Translations under genes and position numbers: made by a program | In this document: positions 17,755 through 26,814 of the stretch, in pieces | Position numbering within the stretch: the first letter of the stretch is position 1 | Layout of the letters: each line of letters starts with the position of its first letter | Origin: UKL13-2 sp947085425 | Lineage (GTDB): Bacteria; Pseudomonadota; Gammaproteobacteria; Burkholderiales; Usitatibacteraceae | Reading direction: 5' to 3' | Assembly: GCA_947085425.1 (NCBI GenBank) | Contig: CAMTWK010000016.1 | Span: 47,825 to 111,824, forward strand | Length of the DNA stretch: 64,000 bases | Notes under the pieces: model-generated | Databases searched by the model: none | Told to the model about the DNA's origin: nothing | What the model saw: the letters and a program-made list of their open reading frames with translations, nothing else

Positions 17755-18064
17755 AAAACTCTATTACCAGCGCGCCATTTAAGACAATAATATTTGGAAT
17801 AGCCCGTCAATAAACGAGCATTATATTTTGGAATCTAAAAACCCCAAAATTTCCCTCCCCTGCGTAGGCAGGTATCCAATTTTTGTTGTGGTATCAGTAG
17901 CATACAAAATGAGGTAGTGGCCTTCGACTGAGAAGGACAAGTTTTAGAAGTCCCCATTTCCATCGTAATTCTAACGTCGAAAAATGACTCTCGACCTGCA
18001 ACAATGCCGGATACGGGCGAACCATCAACCTCTGCCACTTTGACCAAAGGGCAGGATTCAAGCA
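17755..18064. other. Intergenic region without a credible gene
   Basis: 310 bp between trxB and the Smr gene. A short hairpin, cctgc-gtag-gcagg, lies at 17859-17872, within a stretch that resembles the CTGGAT..CCTGCG..GCAGG style of bacterial intergenic repeats. The leftward 87-codon frame over 17835-18098 has no family resemblance and overlaps the Smr start, so I do not call it. Base composition is more AT-rich than the neighbours. Confidence 0.4.
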
Positions 18065-18646
18065 ATGCCGAAACCGCACTCCACTGCAGATTTATCAAAA
18101 TCTTCGTTGACCAATCCGGCCGATGATGCCGAGTTTCGGGCCGAAATGGACGCCGATGGGGTGGTGCCGATCAAACCCGACCGGCGCGCACAACTCAACA
18201 AACCCAAGCCGAAACCGGTCGCCGCCCAACGTGAACGTGATGAAGCCGAGGTGCCTCATTCATTGCTCAACGACACCTCCGGCTGGGATTCCGATATTGA
18301 CACCGGCGACCTCATCGCCTTTATTCGCCCCGGCCTGCCCGGTGACATCCTGCGCAAACTCAAACGCGGTTTTTGGATGGTGCAGGCCACGCTCGATTTA
18401 CACGGCATGACCACTATGGTGGCGCGCACCGAATTGGCCAGGTTTTTGGCTTTTGCCCGCCACGGCGGTGCCCGCTGTATCTTGATTATTCACGGCAAGG
18501 GTTATCGATCCGCCAATGGGGTGCCGCTGATTCGCAACAGGGTCCGCCTATCGCTGTCGCAGCGCGAGGAGGTGCTGGCCTTTTGTGATGCCGCGCCCGC
18601 CGACGGTGGTGCCGGCGCAGTGCTGGTGTTGTTACGATCATCGTAA
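18065..18646 (+). CDS. Smr-domain protein
   Basis: 193 residues. The N-terminal half is charged and probably disordered (Lys/Pro-rich around residues 30-60). From about residue 105 a Smr (small MutS-related) domain starts with the signature TLDLHGMTTMVA, followed by ARCILIIHGKGYRSANGVPLIRNRV; both the LDLHG and the HGKG motifs are intact. Smr domains bind or nick branched DNA or cleave RNA; stand-alone proteins such as SmrA/SmrB are linked to nicking or to ribosome-collision mRNA cleavage. Which applies here is unknown. It follows trxB, a common betaproteobacterial neighbour. Confidence 0.88.
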   Translation: MPKPHSTADLSKSSLTNPADDAEFRAEMDADGVVPIKPDRRAQLNKPKPKPVAAQRERDEAEVPHSLLNDTSGWDSDIDTGDLIAFIRPGLPGDILRKLKRGFWMVQATLDLHGMTTMVARTELARFLAFARHGGARCILIIHGKGYRSANGVPLIRNRVRLSLSQREEVLAFCDAAPADGGAGAVLVLLRSS

Positions 18647-18781
18647 GCTCGACAACATCGACCATAGCCGGATTGTGCGCCGAAATGCCGAATGCAGCCG
18701 GATTATGGCGATAATGTCAGTCCGCCCGCAGCCGGGCCGAAACGTTAATCACGCCCTTCCGACCCAATCAAAGATTGCCAT

Positions 18782-20485
18782 ATGAATTCGCTGTCGCTGA
18801 AACAATTCACCATCATTGCGGCATGCCTGTTCGCCTTCATTGCCGCACTGTGGTTGACCCATATCGACAATCGCAAACTGGCCAATCCCGACGAGGGCCG
18901 TTATAGCGTACTGGCCATGCACATGGCCGACAGCGGCGACTTTGTCACGCCGCGCCTGAACGGCCTCAAATATTTTGAAAAACCGCCGATGCAGTATTGG
19001 GCAACGGCAATTGCAATCAACCTATTTGGCAAAAATGAATGGAGCGCCAGGTTATATACGGCATTGTGTGGACTGCTGACGATTCTGATGGCGGCGTACA
19101 CCGCTGGTCGACTTTTCACCCGTGAAATCGGCATTTTTACCGGCTTGGCACTGGTCGCCTGCCCGTATTTTGCGGCGCTGGCCAATGTGGTCACGCTCGA
19201 TATGGGCTTGACTTTTTGGACCACCCTGTCTGTTTGCGCGTTTTTATTGTCACAACGCACCGACCCTCAGCCGCCTGCTGCAAGAGAAAAATACCTGTGG
19301 CTGCTACTCGGCTGGGCGGCCATGGGTGGCGCGGTGTTGTCCAAGGGTTTGATCGGCATTGTTTTCCCGGCGGCGATTCTGTTTTTGTATTGCCTTGTGC
19401 AATGGGATTGGCAACGATTGGCGGCCATCAATTGGTTTTCAGGATTTCTGATATTTTTTGTCGTCGCCACACCGTGGTTTGTCATGGTGGCTGATCGTAA
19501 TCCGGAGTTTTTGCATTTTTTCTTTGTACACGAACATTTTCAGCGCTTCACCTCCACCACGCATCGACGTGTTGAGCCGTTTTGGTTTTTTCTACCGATT
19601 TTGTTTGCCGGCTGTTTTGCCTGGGCGCTCATGCTGGTACCGGCCATGATTCGTGGCTGGCACGGCGGAATTCATCATGCCGACCCGACCACGCCTTGCG
19701 GACAAAAACACTTTAAGCCACTTCGATTTGTGATCTTGTGGATCGTGTTTATTGTCGGGTTTTTCAGTCTGTCCGGCTCGAAATTACCCGCTTATATCCT
19801 GCCGGTGTTTCCATTTTTGGCGATGGTGCTGGCGTTTTATATGGCCACCACACCCGGCCGACGGCTTGCCGCTTATCTGGCACCGAGTGTGCCGGTCGCC
19901 ATAATCCTCGCGTGGTATTTACAGTTCCTGCCGGTCAAACGCGGCGGTGACGCAGTGCAGATGGCCCTTTATGCCGAATACGCAACAATTCTGGTTCACG
20001 CCTTGGTCATTTTTGCCATCGGCACCACCATCACCATCGGCCTGTTCTGGCGCAATAGTAAAGTCTCACGCCGCTGGGGGCTTTTTATTGTCGCGACCGC
20101 CAGTGTATTGATGGTCAATCGCATTGAAACCGGCTATGAAACACTCTCGCCGCTCCAATCTGGTTATGCAATATCAGAGGCGATCAAATCCAACCTGAAG
20201 CCAGATACGCGTTTGTACGCGGTTGACACCTATGATCAAACCGCCCCATTTTATGTTGGTCGATATTTTACGCTGGTCGATTATGAAGACGAATTTGCAC
20301 TCGGACAGCAGCAAGAACCGGGTTCTTCGATCGCCAAACTTGACGACTTTCCGGCTGCTTGGCACACGCCGGGCCACGTCATTGCCATCATTCCCCCGCA
20401 GGATGCCGATAAACTGCAGGCAATGGGGCTGCAATTTGACATCATTCATCAATCGCCTCGTCGTATGGCGATCATGAAACGCTGA
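18782..20485 (+). CDS. arnT: Undecaprenyl phosphate-Ara4N:lipid A transferase, ArnT-like
   Basis: 567 residues, a GT-C family (GT83/GT39) integral membrane glycosyltransferase with about 12 hydrophobic segments. The first periplasmic loop carries ANPDEGRY, the conserved acidic pair plus Arg/Tyr found in ArnT, and a following YFEKPPMQYW motif is also typical. The C-terminal ~100 residues form a soluble periplasmic domain. ArnT moves 4-amino-4-deoxy-L-arabinose from undecaprenyl phosphate to lipid A phosphates, lowering the negative charge and giving polymyxin resistance. Identity is strengthened by the arnE/F-like, arnB, arnC and arnA genes that follow. It is the first gene of the operon here, whereas in E. 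coli it comes late. Confidence 0.88.
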   Translation: MNSLSLKQFTIIAACLFAFIAALWLTHIDNRKLANPDEGRYSVLAMHMADSGDFVTPRLNGLKYFEKPPMQYWATAIAINLFGKNEWSARLYTALCGLLTILMAAYTAGRLFTREIGIFTGLALVACPYFAALANVVTLDMGLTFWTTLSVCAFLLSQRTDPQPPAAREKYLWLLLGWAAMGGAVLSKGLIGIVFPAAILFLYCLVQWDWQRLAAINWFSGFLIFFVVATPWFVMVADRNPEFLHFFFVHEHFQRFTSTTHRRVEPFWFFLPILFAGCFAWALMLVPAMIRGWHGGIHHADPTTPCGQKHFKPLRFVILWIVFIVGFFSLSGSKLPAYILPVFPFLAMVLAFYMATTPGRRLAAYLAPSVPVAIILAWYLQFLPVKRGGDAVQMALYAEYATILVHALVIFAIGTTITIGLFWRNSKVSRRWGLFIVATASVLMVNRIETGYETLSPLQSGYAISEAIKSNLKPDTRLYAVDTYDQTAPFYVGRYFTLVDYEDEFALGQQQEPGSSIAKLDDFPAAWHTPGHVIAIIPPQDADKLQAMGLQFDIIHQSPRRMAIMKR

Positions 20486-20553
20486 ACACTCTTCGCGACC
20501 GTTCAATTCTTGCATACACACATCAACCCCGCCACAATCACACGAGTGCCCTC

Positions 20554-20928
20554 TTGAATTTTGTCAGCTTTAGTTTGATTCTCACCGGTGTGCTGCTCAA
20601 TGCTGCGGCGCAACTGCTGCTCAAAGCAGGCACCAACCGTGTTGGCGCATTTGAATTCAGTTTGGCCAATATTGTGCCCATCGGCAAAGCCGTTGCCTTG
20701 CAGCCGTTGATTCTGGGCGGGCTCGCCTGTTACGGCATCAGCGTGGTGGTGTGGATCATGGCCTTGTCGCGGGTGCCGGTATCGATGGCCTACCCGATGT
20801 TGTCGATCGGTTATGTGATCAATGCCGTGGCCGCATGGTATTTGTTCGGCGAATCACTCGCCGCGCAAAAATTAATTGGCATTGCCTTTATTTGCCTCGG
20901 CGTCTGGCTGGTGGCGAAGTCATCATGA
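20554..20928 (+). CDS. Small EamA/SMR-type flippase subunit, ArnE/ArnF-like
   Basis: 124 residues with four hydrophobic segments filling almost the whole chain, the size and pattern of ArnE (about 111) and ArnF (about 128). Motifs such as LLNAAAQLLLKAG and VSMAYPMLSIGYVINAVAAWYLFGE are typical of this branch of the DMT superfamily. ArnE and ArnF act together to flip undecaprenyl-phosphate-Ara4N to the periplasm. Only one subunit is encoded here, so it may work as a homodimer or pair with a product from elsewhere. The start appears to be TTG at 20554. The stop overlaps the arnB ATG (ATGA). Confidence 0.78.
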   Translation: MNFVSFSLILTGVLLNAAAQLLLKAGTNRVGAFEFSLANIVPIGKAVALQPLILGGLACYGISVVVWIMALSRVPVSMAYPMLSIGYVINAVAAWYLFGESLAAQKLIGIAFICLGVWLVAKSS

Positions 20929-22064
20929 CCGCCTACCTGAAATTCGCCGGACCGATCATCACCGATACCATGGCCGACGCCGTGAATGACACCCTGCGTT
21001 CGGGATGGTTGACCAGTGGTCCGCGTGTGCTCGAATTTGAACAAGCGTTGTCCGACTATCACAGTGGGCGGCCGACACGGGTATTTACGTCAGCAACCGC
21101 GGCCATGGAAGTGGCGTTTCAGGTGTGTGGCATCACCCACGGCGACGAAGTCATCACCTCGGCCATAACGTTTTTTTCGGTCGGCAACATGATCGAAAAA
21201 GTCGGCGCCACCACCGTGTTTGTGGATTGTGATCTGATCACCCGCAACATCAATCTTGATCAAGTCGAGGCTGCGATCACCCCGCGCACCAAGGCAATTG
21301 TGCCAACCCACTTTGGCGGCCTGCCCTGTGACATGGACCGACTCTACGCCATTGCCAAAAAACACAAATTGCGGGTCATCGAAGACGCCGCGTTGGCCAT
21401 CGGCAGTCGTTGGCGGGGCCAACCCATTGGCGGCTTTGGTGATATCGCCACCTTTAGTTTTCACCCCAACAAAAACATGACCACCATCGAGGGCGGTGCC
21501 GCCGTTTTTGCCGATGCCAACGAAGCAAAACGCGCCGAGGTGTTGCGTTTTCACGGCATCAGCAAACTGGCGGATGGAACACGTGATGTTGACGTGGCCG
21601 GCGGTAAATTTAATCTGAGTGACGTATCCGCGCGACTGGGAATCGAACAACTCAAACAGCTCGACCAATGGAATGCCACGCGCCAACAACTCGCCGCGAG
21701 CTATTTTTCGATACTGCAACCAGTCGCGGACGAACTGGGTTTGGTGGTGCCAGCAAGGGCAAACAAAGGCGAAGAGGACGGCCACAGCTGGAACATGTTT
21801 GCGGTGTTACTGCCTTTCGACAAGATGACCATTACGCGCAAACAGTTTATCGACGCCATGCATGCCCAACACATCGGCATCGGCATTTCCTACGAAGCCA
21901 TGCACCTGTCCACTCTGTTTCGCAACAAAGGTCACCATGAGGGCAGCCACCCCAATGCGGAACGCATCGCCCGCGAAACCGTGACCCTGCCATTACATCC
22001 CGGCTTAACCACCGCCGATATTGACCGGGTATGTGCTGCCCTGATCCAGTTCGTCAAGCGATAA
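20925..22064 (+). CDS. arnB: UDP-4-amino-4-deoxy-L-arabinose aminotransferase
   Basis: 379 residues from the ATG at 20925; longer frames reach back to 20751 but lie inside the previous gene. PLP-dependent DegT/DnrJ/EryC1 family. The pyridoxal lysine is in TFSFHPNKNMTTIEGG, matching the FSFHAIKN motif of Salmonella ArnB. The N-terminal WLTSGPRVLEFE and the VIEDAALAIGSRWRG stretch are also typical. ArnB transfers the amino group of glutamate to UDP-4-keto-arabinose. It sits between the flippase subunit and arnC, consistent with the aminoarabinose pathway. Confidence 0.93.
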   Translation: MTAYLKFAGPIITDTMADAVNDTLRSGWLTSGPRVLEFEQALSDYHSGRPTRVFTSATAAMEVAFQVCGITHGDEVITSAITFFSVGNMIEKVGATTVFVDCDLITRNINLDQVEAAITPRTKAIVPTHFGGLPCDMDRLYAIAKKHKLRVIEDAALAIGSRWRGQPIGGFGDIATFSFHPNKNMTTIEGGAAVFADANEAKRAEVLRFHGISKLADGTRDVDVAGGKFNLSDVSARLGIEQLKQLDQWNATRQQLAASYFSILQPVADELGLVVPARANKGEEDGHSWNMFAVLLPFDKMTITRKQFIDAMHAQHIGIGISYEAMHLSTLFRNKGHHEGSHPNAERIARETVTLPLHPGLTTADIDRVCAALIQFVKR

Positions 22065-22071
22065 TAAAACC

Positions 22072-23034
22072 ATGACCCCACCCATCCTGTCAGTTGTTAT
22101 CCCGGTTTACAACGAAGAAGACGGCCTGCCGGCATTATTTGCGCGCCTCTATCCGGCGCTCGACAAACTCAATGTTTCTTACGAAATTTTATTTACCAAC
22201 GACGGCTCCAAAGACAAATCGGCTGCGGTGTTGCGTGAACAATTTCAACAGCGCCCGGACGTCACCCGCGTCATTTTATTCAACGGCAACTATGGCCAAC
22301 ACATGGCGATCATGGCCGCGTTTGAACATTGCCGCGGTACACGTATAGTCACGCTCGATGCCGACTTGCAAAATCCACCGGAAGAAGTCGGCAATTTATT
22401 GGCCGCCATGGATCGTGGCCATGATTATGTCGGCTCGATTCGCATCATGCGCCAGGACTCCGCCTTCCGCAGATTTGCCTCGCGGGCGATGAACAAACTA
22501 AGGGAACGCATCACCAGCATCAAAATGACCGACCAGGGTTGTATGCTGCGCGCCTACAGCCGCGACATTGTCAACGCCATCAATTGCACCAAGGATTCGT
22601 CCACCTACATTCCCGCACTGGCCTACTCGTTTGCCCAGCGGCCAACGGAGATCGAAGTGGCGCACGAAGAACGGTTTGCCGGTGAATCAAAATATTCGCT
22701 GCTCAAATTAATTCAGCTTAACTTTGACTTGATGACCGGTTTTTCGACCGCTCCCCTGCAATTATTTTCATTTGTCGGCATTGCTATTTCTTTCCTGTCG
22801 ATTCTGTTTGTGATTTATCTGGCCGCCCGGCGATTGATCATCGGTCCCGAAGTGGGCGGCTTGTTCACTCTTTTTGGCATTGCCTTTTTTCTCATTGGCG
22901 TCACGCTGTTTGGCATTGGTTTGCTTGGCGAATATGTCGGCCGCATCTACGAACAGGTGCGCCTGCGGCCGCGTTACATGATCGAAGGCATACTCGAACA
23001 GGACGGCCGCAGTGCAAAGCCCACCGATGGCTAG
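22072..23034 (+). CDS. arnC: Undecaprenyl-phosphate Ara4FN transferase
   Basis: 320 residues. The N-terminal ~220 form a GT2 (GT-A) domain with SVVIPVYNEEDGLPALF, the LDADLQNPPEE metal-binding motif and TDQGCMLRAYSR. Two C-terminal transmembrane segments (about 225-250 and 260-290) anchor it to the inner membrane, as in ArnC and polyprenol-phosphate mannose synthase relatives. ArnC loads formylated aminoarabinose from UDP onto undecaprenyl phosphate on the cytoplasmic face. It lies 7 bp after arnB, and its 3' end overlaps the next gene. Confidence 0.93.
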   Translation: MTPPILSVVIPVYNEEDGLPALFARLYPALDKLNVSYEILFTNDGSKDKSAAVLREQFQQRPDVTRVILFNGNYGQHMAIMAAFEHCRGTRIVTLDADLQNPPEEVGNLLAAMDRGHDYVGSIRIMRQDSAFRRFASRAMNKLRERITSIKMTDQGCMLRAYSRDIVNAINCTKDSSTYIPALAYSFAQRPTEIEVAHEERFAGESKYSLLKLIQLNFDLMTGFSTAPLQLFSFVGIAISFLSILFVIYLAARRLIIGPEVGGLFTLFGIAFFLIGVTLFGIGLLGEYVGRIYEQVRLRPRYMIEGILEQDGRSAKPTDG

Positions 23035-23959
23035 TGCGGTCGTGTTTGCGTATCACAACGTCGGTGTGCGTTGTTTACGTGCGCTGCTGGCGCAAAAATT
23101 CGACGTCAAACTGGTGGTCACCCACGACGATAACCCCAACGAAACCATTTGGTTTGATAGCGTGCGTGATTTAGCGGTCGCGAACGGCATCCCGGTGGTT
23201 TGCCCGGATGACCCCAATCAGCCGGATTTCATCGCACAATTGGCCGCCCTCAAGATCGATTTCCTGTTTTCTTTTTACTACCGTTTGATGCTGGCACCTG
23301 CGGTATTGGCGACCGCGGCACGCGGTGCCTACAATATGCACGGCTCACTGCTGCCAAAGTACCGTGGCCGGGTGCCGATTAACTGGGCAATCATCAAAGG
23401 CGAAACCGAAACCGGCGCAACCATGCATGAAATGGTCGAAAAACCCGACGCCGGACGGATTGTTGATCAACTGCCGGTGCCAATCGGGCCGGACGACACT
23501 GCGCGCGAAGTGTTTGACCGGGTGACGGAAGCCGCCGCCACTATCATCAGTCGATCGGTTCCCAAGCTGGTGGATGGCAGCGCAAACCTTACCGCGCAAG
23601 ACTTGAGTCAAGGCAGCTACTTTGGCGGACGGCGACCGGCCGATGGGGTGATCGACTGGACTGAGCCGGCCAAAAACATTCATAATCTTGTTCGAGCGGT
23701 CGCACCGCCCTACCCGGGTGCATCAACCTGTATTAACGGCGAAAACATCATCATCACCAAAACGCAGCACATGCCGGCCAGCTTAACCCACACCAAACCG
23801 GGGTTTGTGAACATAGCAAGAGACAAAGTGATTGCCCTGTGTGGCAATGGCAGCATGTTACGAATCATTGAAGCCGACATTAACCGCCAGCCGCACAATG
23901 AACTCATGCTTGCCGTTCGCTACGGTGACGGTGTTCATGCCTTGACCAATCCGCAGTAA
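23027..23959 (+). CDS. UDP-Ara4N formyltransferase (ArnA N-terminal half)
   Basis: About 310 residues, equivalent to residues 1-300 of E. coli ArnA. It has the VVFAYHNVGVRCLRAL start, FSFYYR, the GAYNMHGSLLPKYRGRVPINW formyltransferase signature (catalytic Asn-His pair) and a later ETGATMHEMVEKPDAG stretch. It uses 10-formyl-tetrahydrofolate to N-formylate UDP-Ara4N. The downstream subdomain with YFGGRRPADGVIDW and IHNLVRAVAPPYPGA follows the methionyl-tRNA formyltransferase fold. The ATG at 23027 lies inside the arnC end; a GTG at 23012 is also possible. The decarboxylase half is a separate gene 65 bp downstream, so ArnA is split here. Confidence 0.92.
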   Translation: MASAVVFAYHNVGVRCLRALLAQKFDVKLVVTHDDNPNETIWFDSVRDLAVANGIPVVCPDDPNQPDFIAQLAALKIDFLFSFYYRLMLAPAVLATAARGAYNMHGSLLPKYRGRVPINWAIIKGETETGATMHEMVEKPDAGRIVDQLPVPIGPDDTAREVFDRVTEAAATIISRSVPKLVDGSANLTAQDLSQGSYFGGRRPADGVIDWTEPAKNIHNLVRAVAPPYPGASTCINGENIIITKTQHMPASLTHTKPGFVNIARDKVIALCGNGSMLRIIEADINRQPHNELMLAVRYGDGVHALTNPQ

Positions 23960-24024
23960 CCAACACAACCACGCCGCGCAAGTTGTCCGGCCAACATCCT
24001 ATTCAAAGCAATTTATTCTTAACT

Positions 24025-25068
24025 ATGAAAAAAGTCCTCATCCTCGGTGTTAATGGATTTATTGGTCACCACCTGACAAAAAGCATCATGGAAAATACCG
24101 ATTGGCATGTTTACGGTATGGACATGAACACCGATCGGGTGATGTCTTTTTTGGGCAATCCACGATTTCATTTTTTTGAAGGTGATATCACCATCAACAA
24201 AGAGTGGATTGAATATCACATCCGCAAATGTGATGTGCTGTTGCCACTGGTGGCGATCGCCACGCCATCAACCTATGTGCAGGATCCGTTGCGGGTATTT
24301 GAGCTCGATTTCGAAGCCAACCTGCCGTTTATCCGCTCGTGTGTGAAGTATAAAAAACGGGTGATTTTCCCATCCACATCCGAAGTGTATGGCATGTGTG
24401 CCGACGCCGAGTTTGATCCGATCAATTCCAATCTGGTGTTGGGTCCGATTGAAAAACAGCGCTGGATTTATTCGTGCTCCAAACAATTGATGGACCGGGT
24501 GATTTATGCCTACGGTTCACGCGGTGAGCTCGACTTCACCCTGTTCCGACCGTTCAACTGGATCGGTGCCGGGCTCGACAGCATCCATACCCCGAAGGAA
24601 GGATCGTCACGGGTGATCACGCAATTTTTCGGACACATCGTGCGTGGTGAACCGATCAAACTGGTCGATGGCGGCGCGCAAAAACGCGCCTTTACCTATG
24701 TCACCGACGGCATCGACGCGCTGGTAAAAATTATCGCCAACAAAGACAATGTTGCCAGCGGACAAATCTACAATATCGGCAACCCGAAAAATAATTTCTC
24801 GGTGCGTGAGTTGGCCACCATGATGCTCGAATTGGCGAAACAATATCCAGAATACAAAGACACTGCCGCCCAGGTTCGGTTGGTTGAGACCACCTCGGGC
24901 GAGTACTACGGCAAGGGTTATCAAGACGTGCAAAACCGCGTACCAAAAATTGACAACACCATGAAGGATCTGGATTGGGCACCTCAGGTCAATATGGCCG
25001 ATGCCTTAAAAGGTATTTTTGATCACTATCGTCAAGAGCTCGACGATGCCAAGAATCTGGTGAACTAA
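24025..25068 (+). CDS. UDP-glucuronate C4-decarboxylase (ArnA C-terminal half)
   Basis: 347 residues from the ATG at 24025; a TTG at 23983 gives a longer but unlikely N-terminus. Extended SDR fold with NAD motif VLILGVNGFIGHHL, the YSCSKQLMDRV catalytic Tyr/Lys, and FRPFNWIGAGLDS, closely matching the second domain of E. coli ArnA. The enzyme oxidatively decarboxylates UDP-glucuronate to UDP-4-keto-pentose, the substrate of ArnB. A separate start with 65 bp spacing shows a free-standing enzyme. The stop shares one base with the purE start (TAATG). Confidence 0.93.
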   Translation: MKKVLILGVNGFIGHHLTKSIMENTDWHVYGMDMNTDRVMSFLGNPRFHFFEGDITINKEWIEYHIRKCDVLLPLVAIATPSTYVQDPLRVFELDFEANLPFIRSCVKYKKRVIFPSTSEVYGMCADAEFDPINSNLVLGPIEKQRWIYSCSKQLMDRVIYAYGSRGELDFTLFRPFNWIGAGLDSIHTPKEGSSRVITQFFGHIVRGEPIKLVDGGAQKRAFTYVTDGIDALVKIIANKDNVASGQIYNIGNPKNNFSVRELATMMLELAKQYPEYKDTAAQVRLVETTSGEYYGKGYQDVQNRVPKIDNTMKDLDWAPQVNMADALKGIFDHYRQELDDAKNLVN

Positions 25069-25568
25069 TGAGCAACACAAATCCAATCGTCGGTGTGGTG
25101 ATGGGCTCCAATTCTGATTGGGACGTGATGCAACGCGCGGCCGAAATTTTGCGTGATTTTGGTGTGCCATTTGAACACAAGGTGGTGTCTGCGCACCGCA
25201 CGCCGGACGCGATGTTTGCGTATGCGGCGACGGCGCGTGAACGCGGTTTATTGTGCATCATCGCGGGCGCCGGTGGTGCCGCACATTTGCCGGGCATGAT
25301 TGCCTCCAAGACCACGTTACCGGTGCTGGGTGTGCCGGTGCCTTCCAAACATTTGGCAGGGCAAGACTCGTTGTTCTCGATTGTGCAAATGCCCAAAGGC
25401 ATTCCGGTTGCCACCTTCGCCATTGGTGAAGCCGGTGCAGCCAATGCGGCGCTGTTTGCAGTGAGTTTATTGGCCAACGACAATCCGGCATTGGTGGCAA
25501 AACTGGCCGACTACCGTGACAACATGAAGGAACAGGTAACGGCCATGCAGCTGCCTGAAGTACTGTGA
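25068..25568 (+). CDS. purE: N5-carboxyaminoimidazole ribonucleotide mutase
   Basis: 166 residues, class I PurE, purine biosynthesis step 6b. The signature VGVVMGSNSDWDVMQ is at the N-terminus, followed by KVVSAHRTPD, AGAGGAAHLPGM and GVPVPSKHLAGQDSL, all active-site segments. It converts N5-CAIR to CAIR. The start overlaps the previous stop by one base, and purK overlaps the end by 4 nt, so the pair appears co-transcribed with the aminoarabinose genes. Confidence 0.97.
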   Translation: MSNTNPIVGVVMGSNSDWDVMQRAAEILRDFGVPFEHKVVSAHRTPDAMFAYAATARERGLLCIIAGAGGAAHLPGMIASKTTLPVLGVPVPSKHLAGQDSLFSIVQMPKGIPVATFAIGEAGAANAALFAVSLLANDNPALVAKLADYRDNMKEQVTAMQLPEVL

Positions 25569-26707
25569 TACTGCCCGGAGCGACGTTGGGTTTGCTCGGC
25601 GGCGGCCAACTCGGCCGCATGTTTTGTATCGCCGCGCGCAGCATGGATTATCGGGTGACAGTCCTCGATCCGGACCCCTTGTCGCCCGCAGCCGAATTTG
25701 CCACCGGACACCTCAATACCGCCTACACCCATCCGGTATCGCTGGATGAACTTGCCGGCACCTGTGCGGCCATCACCACTGAATTCGAAAACGCCCCGTC
25801 CGAGGTGTTAATTGCACTGGCGAATCGGACGACGGTACGACCCAGTGGAAATGCGGTGGCCATCGCGCAAGATCGATCTGCGGAGAAAGATTTTTTTCAA
25901 AGAAATGCCTTTCCTGTCGGCCCCTATGCAGTCATCAAGACGGCAGCCGATATTGAGCGGGCCGCCAAGATTATTACCTTTCCAGCCGTTTTAAAAACGG
26001 CACGATTTGGCTATGACGGCAAAGGTCAGGCACGCATCACATCTGCAGCACATCTGGCAAAGACTTTTGCCGAATGGGATCACGTGACCTGTGTGGTCGA
26101 ACAATTTTTGCCGCTCAAATTGGAAATTTCTGTGGTGCTGGCGCGCGCCGAAGGTGGCGAAGTTGCCATTTTTCCGGTTGCAGAAAACCAGCACGTAAAC
26201 GGCATCCTTGACATGACCATCGCGCCTGCGCGCATATCGGCCCATCTTGCCGCGCAGGCGTGTGATATCGCCACGCAAATCGCCGTCGCGCTGGAATACA
26301 TTGGTGTGATGGCGGTGGAATTTTTTATATTGCAAGACGACACCCTGTTAATCAACGAGATCGCCCCGCGCCCGCATAACAGTGGTCATTTTTCGATGGA
26401 TGCCTGTCGCGCCTCCCAGTTTGAACAACAGGTGCGGGTATTGTGCGGCCTGCCACTGGCCGACCCCAGCCAACACACTGCCGCCGTTATGCTCAATTTG
26501 CTGGGTGATATTTGGCCGGCGGGACAACGCTCGCCGGACTGGTCGATTGTGTTGGACGACCCCGGCGCACACTTGCATCTATATGGCAAACGCGAAGCCC
26601 GTCCCGGCCGAAAAATGGGGCACGTTACTGTCTGTGCTGAAACCGTCGAAGCGGCATTGGCGGCGGCAACCCGCATGAAGGCGGCATTGGCCACTTCCTC
26701 CGTCTGA
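25565..26707 (+). CDS. purK: N5-carboxyaminoimidazole ribonucleotide synthase
   Basis: 380 residues, ATP-grasp family. It carboxylates AIR with bicarbonate and ATP to give N5-CAIR for PurE. The N-terminus GATLGLLGGGQLGRMFCIAA is the PurK preATP-grasp motif. Further motifs are TTEFENAP, FPAVLKTARFGYDGKGQ and EIAPRPHNSGHFSMDAC, the last covering the Mg/ATP site. It starts with GTG overlapping the purE stop (GTGA). This is the last gene of the run; 107 bp separate it from the next. Confidence 0.97.
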   Translation: MILPGATLGLLGGGQLGRMFCIAARSMDYRVTVLDPDPLSPAAEFATGHLNTAYTHPVSLDELAGTCAAITTEFENAPSEVLIALANRTTVRPSGNAVAIAQDRSAEKDFFQRNAFPVGPYAVIKTAADIERAAKIITFPAVLKTARFGYDGKGQARITSAAHLAKTFAEWDHVTCVVEQFLPLKLEISVVLARAEGGEVAIFPVAENQHVNGILDMTIAPARISAHLAAQACDIATQIAVALEYIGVMAVEFFILQDDTLLINEIAPRPHNSGHFSMDACRASQFEQQVRVLCGLPLADPSQHTAAVMLNLLGDIWPAGQRSPDWSIVLDDPGAHLHLYGKREARPGRKMGHVTVCAETVEAALAAATRMKAALATSSV

Positions 26708-26814
26708 ACCACCCGTTCCTTTTGCTCGTCTCACAAAAGCAATTTGCGTCGGCTTGAATCCAAAACACCCGTTGTCCGCATCGTACTGACAGCCCACCCA
26801 TTTTCAGGAGCGTC

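Noticed and set aside
17835..18098. Leftward 87-codon frame between trxB and the Smr gene
   Set aside because: No recognised family, it overlaps the start of a well-supported gene, and the local sequence looks like intergenic repeat.
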